Positions 1-7,191 of a stretch of DNA of 20,221 nucleotides are shown piece by piece. The position numbers and the translations under genes are program-made. The stretch covers positions 1 to 20,221 of the forward strand of contig CAZLBC010000087.1 of the NCBI GenBank assembly GCA_964557575.1. The letters run 5' to 3'. The notes beneath the pieces were generated by a model. It saw only the letters and a program-made list of their open reading frames with translations. It made no database searches and was not told where the DNA came from. Every line of letters starts with the position of its first letter. Position 1 is the first letter of the stretch. This DNA comes from CAZLBC01 sp964557575 (GTDB taxonomy: Bacteria > Planctomycetota > Phycisphaerae > SM23-33).

Positions 1-1
1 A

Positions 2-772
2 CCGGTGTACCTCAACGACGCCGACCAGTACGCCGCCCCGGGGACGACGCCCTTCGCCGGAAAGCTGGGCCTGGCAGCCGGGGGAAAGACCGTGACGATA
101 CAACCGCTCCCGGGCCGTGAGGGGCGCAGCCTGATCGAGTACGCGATACAAATCAGGGAAAACGGCGACGCGCGGGTCACGCGGACGCGGACGTACTGCG
201 GGACGGCGTTCGGGAGTTTCCACCGGCGGTACGCCGAGATGCCCCCCGAAGAGCGGCGGCGCCATCATCGCCGAATGCTCACCGCCCTTTCGCAGTCGGC
301 CGAACCGGACGGAGAACTCGTCACGAAATACGACACCTATCCCGGCGTCGAGCGATTTACGGCGATGATTCATCGATTCGCGGTGCGCGACGGAAAGTAC
401 TGCTACTTCACCCTGCCGCGGGCGATGACGGGAACCCTGCCGGCGGACGCGGACACGCGGTCCAACCCGTTGCTGCATCCCCGCCGGCTGCGGCGGGAGG
501 TCATCTACCGCGTCGAACTGCCCGCCTCCGTAACGGCCGTTCGCATGGTTCCCGACGACCTGGCCTGGCGGGGGCCCGCCGGACTGGGGCGCATCGAATC
601 GGAATCGGGCGTGGACACGAGCGAAAACGGCGGGCCGGTCATCACGATACGGCGCAGGGCGTCGCTGGACCCGGCAGTCCTGCCGGCCGCGCGCTACGCG
701 GAGGTCCTGGAAATCGACCGGCGGCTGGCGCACCCGTCGGCCCGCACGATAACCGTCGAGCTGAACGAATAA
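2..772 (+). CDS. DUF3857/transglutaminase-type protein, C-terminal part (5' truncated)
   Basis: The reading frame is open to the left edge (frame starts at base 2), so the GTG at base 5 is probably internal and only the last ~256 residues are present. The first residues (YLNDADQYAAPGTTP) resemble the segment just after the transglutaminase-like core in DUF3857/transglutaminase proteins. The segment around MPPEERRRHHRRMLTALSQ resembles the helical stretch those proteins carry before a beta-rich C-terminal domain. The catalytic Cys-His-Asp core and any signal peptide would lie upstream and cannot be checked. The family is usually exported, and its substrate is unknown. The TAA stop is followed four bases later by a convergent minus-strand remnant, with no obvious terminator between them. 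Family assignment is by sequence resemblance only. Confidence 0.6.
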   Translation, partial: PVYLNDADQYAAPGTTPFAGKLGLAAGGKTVTIQPLPGREGRSLIEYAIQIRENGDARVTRTRTYCGTAFGSFHRRYAEMPPEERRRHHRRMLTALSQSAEPDGELVTKYDTYPGVERFTAMIHRFAVRDGKYCYFTLPRAMTGTLPADADTRSNPLLHPRRLRREVIYRVELPASVTAVRMVPDDLAWRGPAGLGRIESESGVDTSENGGPVITIRRRASLDPAVLPAARYAEVLEIDRRLAHPSARTITVELNE

Positions 773-776
773 CCGC

Positions 777-944
777 CTACTCGACGGTGAACGGGACGGT
801 CAGTTTTTCCTCGTCGTCGAGCAGGAGTTTCACCACGTACTTACCCTTCGGGAAGCCCTTGTCCGGTTTCGTGAGTGAAAAAGAGATGTGCTTGCCGCGT
901 CCGACAGCCGGCGCGAAAAGTGCTGTAACCAAAACCGCCGACAT
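777..944 (-). pseudogene. 3'-end remnant of a beta-sandwich (adhesin-like) protein gene, or a 55-aa small ORF
   Basis: A 55-codon minus-strand frame runs from an ATG at 944 to a TAG at 777-779. Its second half reads like the very end of a larger secreted protein with an Ig/FN3-like strand pattern (FPKGKYVVKLLLDDEEK, then VPFTVE and stop), a pattern that often closes PVC surface proteins. The first ~15 residues (MSAVLVTALFAPAVG) are hydrophobic but do not look like the rest of such a domain, and I see no ribosome binding site before the ATG. I therefore read it as the surviving 3' end of a gene cut away by a rearrangement, with the ATG arising by chance. A genuine 55-aa exported peptide remains possible. 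It converges on the gene ending at 772 and diverges from the gene starting at 1002. Confidence 0.45.
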
Positions 945-1001
945 GTTACATTTCTATTGAAGAAACAATCATGTCCTGACCACTGAACAAGGAGAAAGAC
1001 A

Positions 1002-1703
1002 ATGAACAGAACAGTTACACTATCATCCGCCGTCATCCTCGCCGCCGCTATTGCCCCGCCGCTCGCCGGCGCCGAAGAGAAAGAAGGATGGAAAAGCCTC
1101 TTCGACGGCAAGACGCTCAATGGCTGGATACAGAAAAACGGCACGGCCACCTACCGCGTGGAAGACGGGGCCATTATCGGCAAGACGACCAAGGGCAGCC
1201 CGAATTCCTTCCTCTGCACGGAAAAGGAATACGGTGACTTCGAGCTGGAGTTCGCGGTCAAGCTGATGGACAATCAGTTGAACTCGGGCGTGCAGATCCG
1301 CTCGCAGACCAAGCCGCTGAAGAACAAGCAGAAGAACAAAGAGGGCAAACAAAAGTTCGGCCGGGTCAACGGGCCGCAGGTCGAGATCGAGGCCTCGGGG
1401 AAAAAGGGCGCCCAGTCCGGCTGCATCTATGGAGAGGCGTGCGGCGGCTGGATGTCGTCGAAAGAAACGCGGAAACCGAACACGGCCTTCGTGGACGGCG
1501 AGTGGAACACGTACCGCGTCGTCGCGCAGGGGCCCCGCATCCGGACCTGGATCAACGGTAAGCAGATCGAGGACCTCACCGGCGAAAAGCACTACAAGAC
1601 GCACCCGAAGGGCTTTATCGGCCTGCAGGTCCACGGCGTCGGAAACCGCGGGCCCTTCCAGGTCGCCTGGCGGAAGATCCGCATCAAGGTGCTGGACAAG
1701 TAG
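1002..1703 (+). CDS. Secreted DUF1080 (3-keto-disaccharide hydrolase-like) protein
   Basis: This 233-aa protein starts with a classic Sec signal peptide (NRTVTLSSAVILAAAIAPPL, cleavage likely at AGA-EE near residue 24). A single DUF1080 domain of concanavalin/LamG-like fold follows. Family hallmarks are WKSLFDGKTLNGW near residues 30-42, the DFELEFAVKL strand, NSGVQIRS, GPQVEIEA, the GEWNTYRVVAQG segment and the closing FIGLQVHG. Length and architecture are complete for a single-domain member. Some members of the family hydrolyse 3-keto-glycosides; most are uncharacterised, so activity here is inference. A strong ribosome binding site (AAGGAG at 989-994, 7 bases before ATG) fixes the start. 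A Lys-rich insertion (around KNKQKNKEGKQKFG, residues 108-121) interrupts the sandwich between two conserved strands. The gene stands alone on the + strand and converges on proC with 50 bases between stops. Confidence 0.85.
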   Translation: MNRTVTLSSAVILAAAIAPPLAGAEEKEGWKSLFDGKTLNGWIQKNGTATYRVEDGAIIGKTTKGSPNSFLCTEKEYGDFELEFAVKLMDNQLNSGVQIRSQTKPLKNKQKNKEGKQKFGRVNGPQVEIEASGKKGAQSGCIYGEACGGWMSSKETRKPNTAFVDGEWNTYRVVAQGPRIRTWINGKQIEDLTGEKHYKTHPKGFIGLQVHGVGNRGPFQVAWRKIRIKVLDK

Positions 1704-1753
1704 GGCCTGCTGAACACGTCGGGCGCCGGGCGGTCCGCGAAAGTGAGGAGCGG

Positions 1754-2560
1754 TTACTGTCCGAGTTCGCGGCTGCGTTCGGCGGCCGCACGGATCGCGG
1801 CGATCAGCGTGTCCTTGACGCCCCCCTCCTTCATCATCTCGAGGGCCTTCTGGGTGGTGCCGCCGGGCGTGGTGACCTGCTCGCGGAGGGCCTCCGGGGA
1901 TTTCCGGGTCTCCGCCAGAAGCTTGCCCGCGCCGATACACGTGTAGGTGGCGAGCATCTCCGCGATCTCCGGGTCGATCCCCTCGGCAACGCCCGCCGCG
2001 GTCATCGCCTCGACCAGGTAGAACAGGTAGGCGGGGCCGGAACCGGACACGCCGGTCACCGCGTCCATCAGTTGCTCTTCCATGACAATGGTCAGGCTGC
2101 TGCAGGCGAAGAGCCGCTGGGCCCAGTGGATGTCCTCGCTCGTCGCGCGGGGGCCGGCCGCGATCACCGACACGCCCGAGCCGACGAGCATCGGGGTATT
2201 GGGCATGACCCTGATGATATGCCCCTTGCCCTTGAGCTTCTCGTCGATAAAGGCGGTGGTGACGCCGGCCGCGATCGAAATCACCGTGGCGTCATCGGCA
2301 ATCACCGGCGCGATCTCCTCGAGCACCCCGGGAACCACGTTCGGCTTGACCGCGATCAGGATATGCGGGCAGCCGCCGGGAATGCGGTTGTCCTGGGCCG
2401 AAAGGATCCCGAACTCGATGGCCAGCGTCTGTTCCCGGGTCACGACCGGGTCGTAGGCCACGATCGCGTCGTGGGGCAGGCACCCGCTCTTGATGACCCC
2501 CCGCAGAATCGCCTCGCCCATGTTGCCGGCGCCGATGACGCCGAGTGTGTATTCGGTCAT
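1754..2560 (-). CDS. proC: Pyrroline-5-carboxylate reductase
   Basis: ProC reduces 1-pyrroline-5-carboxylate to L-proline with NAD(P)H, the last step of proline synthesis, in the cytoplasm. The 268-aa protein is full length and has every family landmark: the Rossmann loop GAGNMG (residues 10-15), AVKPN (70-74), the RVMPNTP motif (117-123), GVSGSGPAY (170-178) and the C-terminal TPGGTT signature (231-236) in the helical dimerisation domain. The start is supported by AGGAG six bases before ATG. It lies 67 bases downstream of pruA on the same strand, with no terminator visible between, so the two are probably co-transcribed. That pairs a proline-forming enzyme with the enzyme that oxidises the same intermediate. 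Identification is secure; co-regulation is inferred from spacing. Confidence 0.96.
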   Translation of the reverse strand: MTEYTLGVIGAGNMGEAILRGVIKSGCLPHDAIVAYDPVVTREQTLAIEFGILSAQDNRIPGGCPHILIAVKPNVVPGVLEEIAPVIADDATVISIAAGVTTAFIDEKLKGKGHIIRVMPNTPMLVGSGVSVIAAGPRATSEDIHWAQRLFACSSLTIVMEEQLMDAVTGVSGSGPAYLFYLVEAMTAAGVAEGIDPEIAEMLATYTCIGAGKLLAETRKSPEALREQVTTPGGTTQKALEMMKEGGVKDTLIAAIRAAAERSRELGQ

Positions 2561-2627
2561 TGCTGACTCCTGTAAATGAATGTGCGCGCGGGATGTCGGC
2601 GATACGGCCGCGCGTACCCCGCAGACT

Positions 2628-4259
2628 CTACGACTCCGCCATGAACGGATACCGGTAGTCGGTCGGGGGAACGAAATTCTCCTTGATCGCCCGGGTTGAA
2701 ATCCACCTGACCAGGTTCAGCATGCTCCCGGCCTTGTCGTTGGTGCCGGACGCCCGGCCGCCGCCGAAAGGCTGCTGCCCGACGACCGCGCCGGTCGGCT
2801 TGTCGTTGATGTAGAAGTTGCCCGCCGCGTCGGCGAGGGCGTCGGCCGCCGCGACGATCGCCGCGCGGTCCCGGGCGAATATCGCGCCGGTCAGGGCGTA
2901 CGGCGACGTCCGGTCGCACAGCCGCAGGGTTTCGGCGTACTCCCCGTCGGGGTACACGTACACCGTCAGCACCGGGCCGAAGATCTCCTCGACCATGGTC
3001 CGGAAATCCGGCGTCCGGGCGCGGATGACCGTCGGCTCGATGAAGTAACCGACCGCATCATCCCGGCCGCCGCCGACGAGGATTTCGGCGTCCGCGTGGT
3101 CGCGGGCATAGTCGATGTATTCCGCGATGGAATCGTACGCCGCGCGGTCGATGACGGCGTTGAAAATGTTCGTGAAGTCCTCGGGGCCGCCGGCAGGCAG
3201 GCTCCCGGCCTGTTCGACCAGCGCGTCGCGGACGGACGGCCAGAGGCTCTCGGGCACGTAGGCGCGGGAGACCGCGGAGCACTTCTGGCCCTGGTACTCG
3301 AATGCCCCGCGGACCAGCGCGGTGACGGTCGCGTCGACATCCGCGGACGCGTGAACGAACATGAAATCCTTTCCGCCGGTTTCACCGACGAGGCGGGGAT
3401 AACCGCGATAGCGATCGATATTCTCGCCGACGGTCCGCCACATGGACTGGAAGACCGCCGTCGAGCCGGTGAAGTGGATGCCGGCCAGGTGTTCCTCGGG
3501 CAGGACGATCTCGCCCATGTCCGCCCCGCGGCCCGGAATGAAGTTGATCACGCCGTCCGGGAGCCCCGCCTCGCGCAGGCACTGCATGAAGACCCAGGCC
3601 GAGTAGACGGCCGAGGAGGCGGGCTTCCACAGGACCGTGTTTCCCATCATCGCCGGCGCGGTCGGGAGGTTGCCGGCGATGGACGTGAAATTGAAGGGCG
3701 TGACGGCGAACACGAAACCCTCCAGCGCCCGGTACTCGACCCGGTTCCATATGCCGCGGGGAGACAGCGGCTGGTCACGATATATCTGCGTGGCAAAACG
3801 GGCGTTGAACCGCAGGAAATCGATCAGTTCGCAGGCCGAATCGATCTCCGCCTGGAAGACGTTCTTGGACTGGCAGAGCATCGTGGCGGCGTTTGCCGCC
3901 GCCCGGTAGGGGCCGGCAAGGAGATCGGCGGCCTTCAGGAAGATCGAGAGCCGGTCTTCCCACGCCATCCTCGACCACGCGCCGCGGGCCTCCACGGCGG
4001 CCGCAACGGCCGCGCCGATCTCCGCGCGGCCGGCGCGGTGGCAGGTCCCGAGCAGGTGTTGATGGTCGTGGGGCGGACGGCATTCCGCGGTGTCGCCGGT
4101 GCGGATTTCCCGGCCGCCGACCAGGACCGGGATCTCGACGGTCGCGGACCGGCATTCGGCCAGCTTCGCCTTCAGGGTATCGCGCTCGGGGCTGCCCGGG
4201 GCGTAGGACAGCACGGGCTCGTTTACCGGCTGTTCGATGGTGTAAATCGCGTTTGCCAT
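2628..4259 (-). CDS. pruA: 1-pyrroline-5-carboxylate dehydrogenase, group 1 (ALDH4-like)
   Basis: This enzyme oxidises glutamate-gamma-semialdehyde/P5C to glutamate with NAD+, the second step of proline catabolism. From the chosen ATG (4257-4259) the protein is 543 aa, the normal length of the group 1 family that includes mitochondrial ALDH4A1. The frame is open 36 codons further upstream to base 4367, but that extension is Arg-rich and unlike the family. Visible motifs are TPFNFT (187-192), WKPA (211-214), the cofactor-binding FTGST (263-267), GETGGK with general base E293, GQKCSA with catalytic C327, EEIFGPVL (424-431) and PFGGGRASGTNDKAG (497-511). The segment after C327 closely resembles ALDH4A1. 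No proline dehydrogenase domain is fused or adjacent. It is transcribed ahead of proC. A GGAG lies 13 bases before ATG, rather far. Confidence 0.94.
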   Translation of the reverse strand: MANAIYTIEQPVNEPVLSYAPGSPERDTLKAKLAECRSATVEIPVLVGGREIRTGDTAECRPPHDHQHLLGTCHRAGRAEIGAAVAAAVEARGAWSRMAWEDRLSIFLKAADLLAGPYRAAANAATMLCQSKNVFQAEIDSACELIDFLRFNARFATQIYRDQPLSPRGIWNRVEYRALEGFVFAVTPFNFTSIAGNLPTAPAMMGNTVLWKPASSAVYSAWVFMQCLREAGLPDGVINFIPGRGADMGEIVLPEEHLAGIHFTGSTAVFQSMWRTVGENIDRYRGYPRLVGETGGKDFMFVHASADVDATVTALVRGAFEYQGQKCSAVSRAYVPESLWPSVRDALVEQAGSLPAGGPEDFTNIFNAVIDRAAYDSIAEYIDYARDHADAEILVGGGRDDAVGYFIEPTVIRARTPDFRTMVEEIFGPVLTVYVYPDGEYAETLRLCDRTSPYALTGAIFARDRAAIVAAADALADAAGNFYINDKPTGAVVGQQPFGGGRASGTNDKAGSMLNLVRWISTRAIKENFVPPTDYRYPFMAES

Positions 4260-4337
4260 ATCCGTCTCGTTTCTCCGGGAATAAGGCGTCAATTCGTCGC
4301 GTCCGCCGGAACCCGTTATGCGCCGGCGGCGGACACT

Positions 4338-4367
4338 ACCATACCCCCCGCGATTCCCCGCCGTCAA
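4338..4367 (-). promoter_or_regulatory. Candidate sigma70-type promoter for pruA-proC
   Basis: On the minus strand, TTGACG (4362-4367) is followed after 18 bases by TATGGT (4338-4343), matching five and four of six consensus positions. It sits ~75 bases upstream of the pruA ATG and inside the 151-base gap after the GH127 gene. It would give the proline pair its own promoter. Promoter consensus in this organism is unknown. Confidence 0.35.
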
Positions 4368-4410
4368 GAATGTACGTTCGAATTAACGGTCCCGGGCGGG
4401 ATTGCCTCTT

Positions 4411-6846
4411 TTATTGTTCCCCGGGCCGGACGATGCGGAGGTCGAAAATTCCCCCGGCGAGCGCGCCGGGTTCCGCCCGCAAGGTGACGGTGATTTTTTT
4501 CTTGCCCGCCGTGAGTTTTTTCGGCAGCGGATACGTGACGTCAAAAAACTCACCCGGGCGATTATTGAGCAGTTTCTGACTGCCGATCACCGCGTCGTCG
4601 GCCAGTATGTCGAACCGCCGGTCGCCGGTCTCGCCGCCCCAGTAAGTCACCAGGACCAGGTTCCGGGCGTCCGGGTCAATCGCCAGGTCGTAGCTGAACC
4701 GGCCCCCGCCGGTCGCGTGACGCCACCGCCGATCGCGGAAGATGCCGGACGAGGTCTTCTCGCCGTTCAGCCCGTGGGCCTTCTCGGATTTGCGGACCCC
4801 GACGAGCACCCGGTCGACGGTCCGCGCGTCCAGTTCCTTCCGGACCACCGGTTGCGGCCCCCGGGGGACCGCCTGTTCGGGGTCCTCGACAATCCAGACC
4901 TGCGACCAGCCGCCGCGGTTGAGGCGCGCGAAGTGCGGAATCGCCGTCAGGCCGCCGCCCGTGATGACCATCACCCCGCCCAGGAGGTCTTCCCGCCATG
5001 CGGCCGTCAATGCCGCCTCCGGTTTCAGGACGATATCCCGCACGTCCTTGTCGTGGTCGACCTGCTCGACGCTGTACACCAGCGGCCCCCGCTGGAGGGC
5101 GACCCGCCCCCGGTCGGCCGCCACCCGCCCGTCGGCGTAGACCCGCTGGACGGGCATGGGCAGGGCGACCGTTACCCGGTCGCCGGGTTGCCACTGACGT
5201 GCGAGCGTCGCATAGCCGTCCGCGATCGCGACGTCCGCGGCACGGCCGTTGACGGCGATTGTCACCCGGTCACCCGCCTCGGGTTTCGCCGTGTAGAGCG
5301 CGGACGCCGCGCGATCCGGAATCCGGACCCGGAGGGCGAACCGCGCCGGTTTTGCCGGGTGCAGGGCGATCGAGACGTCGCCCTTCCAGGGATAACCGGT
5401 TTCCTGGATGATCCGCAGATCAGCGCCGCCGACGTTCCCGATCTCCCCGGCCCCGGCCACGAAGTGGTTGACCTGCAGGATGTCCCGTTTCGCATTCAGC
5501 GCGTACGCCTGGTTCACGATGTCCAGCAGCGCCCGGGGGATGTTGCCCACGCAGCAGGGGCACCCGTGCCACGGGTAGCGGCCCCGATCGGAGGCGAGGG
5601 GGTTCTGGTAAAAGAAGTTCTCCCCGGACAGTTCGATCGCTCCCAGGATGTTGTTGTAGAGGACCCGCTCCTGGACGTCCCGGCAGCGGCCGGTCGCGTG
5701 CATCCGGTGCATGCGGTCGGCCCAGAACGACAGCCCGCACCCGGCGCAGGACTCGCAGTAGGCGCTGTGATTGGGGAGCGTGTAGTCGTCGGCGAAGGCT
5801 TCCCCGTGGGAGGTTGCCCCCACGCCCCCGGTGATGTAGTACCGGCGGTTGATCGCGCTGTCCCAGATACGGTCGACGGCCGCGCGGTAGGCCCGGTCGC
5901 CGGTCAGCATGGCGAGGTCGGCCATGGCGGTGTAGAAGTAGGTCGCCCGGACCGCGTGGCCGACGGCGTGTTCCATTGCCACGACCGGCCGGTGCGACTG
6001 TTGGTACGGGCCGCGGTGCTTCTCGACGGCATGGCGGTGGTCGAAGAGGTACTTGGCGAGTTCGTAATACCGGTCGCCCGCACCGTCACGTTTAACGTCG
6101 TTGACCAGCCGCGCCAGGCGGCAGAGGGCGTAGCCCATCCCCGCGTGGCCGTGGACCCAGTTTCTCTTCGGGGGCGGCCCGAACGTCCGGCAGAGGAGGT
6201 CGGCGCACCGTCGCGCCGCGTCGTAGAGACGGCGGTCCTGTCCCCCCGTCACGCGGTAGTGGGCCACGCCCATCTCGATGAAATACCCCTGCACGTAGAA
6301 CTCGTGCTTGTTGATATCGGTGAAGCGCTTCCGGCGGTTGACGGTATGGTAGGAGTGGATATACCCGTCGTCGGTCTGGGCGGCCAGGATGATCGGGATC
6401 CACTCCGCCAGCTTCTTTCGCAGGAATTGCTGGGCGGCGGCGAGTTCCGCGTCACCGTCCGGATCGATCCCCAGGGCCAGGCAGATCGATTCGACCGTGT
6501 TGTAGACGTACGCGTCGCTCCAGGGACGGCCGGTGAACGTCCCCGCCGGTTCGCCCGCGAGAACGCGCGCGGTGTGTACCAGGTTCAGCAGTTCCTGCCC
6601 CCTGCCCCCCTTCTCCATCTGCTCGATGCAGTGGGGTATCCATTTCTCCGCCAGGCGCTTGGACTGATCTTTCCAGAACCCCCGCACCGCGTAGCGCCGG
6701 AAGTAAACCGGTTCGAGGGGTGCGGCGCCCGTATCAATTGCCGCGACCGACGGGGAATCGGCGTTCATGTTTTGCGTCTCACCGCAGGCCGCCGCAAAGA
6801 TCGATGCGGCGATGGCCGCGAACAGTACTGTCCGGTATACACTCAT
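4411..6846 (-). CDS. Exported GH127-type beta-L-arabinofuranosidase (DUF1680) with C-terminal DUF6805-like domain
   Basis: GH127 enzymes release L-arabinofuranose (or related sugars) from glycans by a zinc-assisted cysteine mechanism. The 811-aa protein has a signal peptide ending near FAAAC21, so it could be a lipoprotein although the lipobox is imperfect. An (alpha/alpha)6 barrel occupies roughly residues 55-480, followed by beta-sandwich domains. By spacing to the characterised Bifidobacterium enzyme HypBA1 (E322, E338, C340, C417, C418), I place the acid/base at E349 (HGEAFADDY) and the zinc ligands at E365, C367, C431 and C432 (YCESCAGCG and CPCCVGN), the last being the expected nucleophile. 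All are present, so activity is plausible. The final ~120 residues (FSYDLAIDPDARN, VTYWGGETGDRRFDI) resemble the DUF6805 domain often fused to this family. A GGAG eight bases before ATG supports the start. Substrate is not determinable. Confidence 0.9.
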   Translation of the reverse strand: MSVYRTVLFAAIAASIFAAACGETQNMNADSPSVAAIDTGAAPLEPVYFRRYAVRGFWKDQSKRLAEKWIPHCIEQMEKGGRGQELLNLVHTARVLAGEPAGTFTGRPWSDAYVYNTVESICLALGIDPDGDAELAAAQQFLRKKLAEWIPIILAAQTDDGYIHSYHTVNRRKRFTDINKHEFYVQGYFIEMGVAHYRVTGGQDRRLYDAARRCADLLCRTFGPPPKRNWVHGHAGMGYALCRLARLVNDVKRDGAGDRYYELAKYLFDHRHAVEKHRGPYQQSHRPVVAMEHAVGHAVRATYFYTAMADLAMLTGDRAYRAAVDRIWDSAINRRYYITGGVGATSHGEAFADDYTLPNHSAYCESCAGCGLSFWADRMHRMHATGRCRDVQERVLYNNILGAIELSGENFFYQNPLASDRGRYPWHGCPCCVGNIPRALLDIVNQAYALNAKRDILQVNHFVAGAGEIGNVGGADLRIIQETGYPWKGDVSIALHPAKPARFALRVRIPDRAASALYTAKPEAGDRVTIAVNGRAADVAIADGYATLARQWQPGDRVTVALPMPVQRVYADGRVAADRGRVALQRGPLVYSVEQVDHDKDVRDIVLKPEAALTAAWREDLLGGVMVITGGGLTAIPHFARLNRGGWSQVWIVEDPEQAVPRGPQPVVRKELDARTVDRVLVGVRKSEKAHGLNGEKTSSGIFRDRRWRHATGGGRFSYDLAIDPDARNLVLVTYWGGETGDRRFDILADDAVIGSQKLLNNRPGEFFDVTYPLPKKLTAGKKKITVTLRAEPGALAGGIFDLRIVRPGEQ

Positions 6847-7191
6847 GGTCTCTTCTCCCGTGTTCCAGGTTTGCCGTCGATACTATCATACCGTGCCGAT
6901 ACGCCGAACGTGTATTGTATCCCGTACGGCTCTTATTGTACGTACCTATTTTTGATATGTCACCATATAATTACCGGATTGGACACCCGCACTGGAACAG
7001 CGGGCAAAACCCGACATCCGATACTCCCAAGAGAACAGGACGGTTTCAACTCTCCCGTGTTCCCCATCGCGGCGCCGTATAATACAATACGTTGCACAAA
7101 CGGGTCAGGTGCCTTTTTTCTTTCTGGAGGGACCGCGGGGCGATTATACACCACAGCGCGGCGCCGGGGACCACCGCGCGGCGCACCCCGC
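6847..7191. other. 345-bp intergenic region between the GH127 and PPC-protein genes
   Basis: I see no gene here. The region is more AT-rich than its flanks, notably 6870-6970, where a promoter for the GH127 gene is expected. A weak -10-like TATGAT on the minus strand lies about 45 bases before that gene's ATG, but I could not match a -35 box to it. The 13-mer TCTCCCGTGTTCC occurs twice, at 6854-6866 and 7051-7063. The first copy overlaps the GH127 ribosome binding site on the complementary strand. No intrinsic terminator with a T-tract was found after the PPC gene stop at 7192. A 64-codon minus frame across 6960-7154 has no ribosome binding site and no recognisable sequence, and I do not call it. 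Confidence 0.5.

Noticed and set aside
4260..4367. N-terminal extension of PruA to base 4367
   Set aside because: It is Arg-rich, would overlap the candidate promoter and would exceed the family length. The 543-aa form matches the family.
3096..4487. A 463-codon + strand frame opposite pruA
   Set aside because: pruA has all catalytic motifs on the other strand. This frame has no recognisable motif.
6854..7063. 13-bp repeat TCTCCCGTGTTCC (6854-6866 and 7051-7063) as a regulatory site
   Set aside because: One copy overlaps the GH127 ribosome binding region and the other has no gene next to it. The short match has no symmetry and could be chance.
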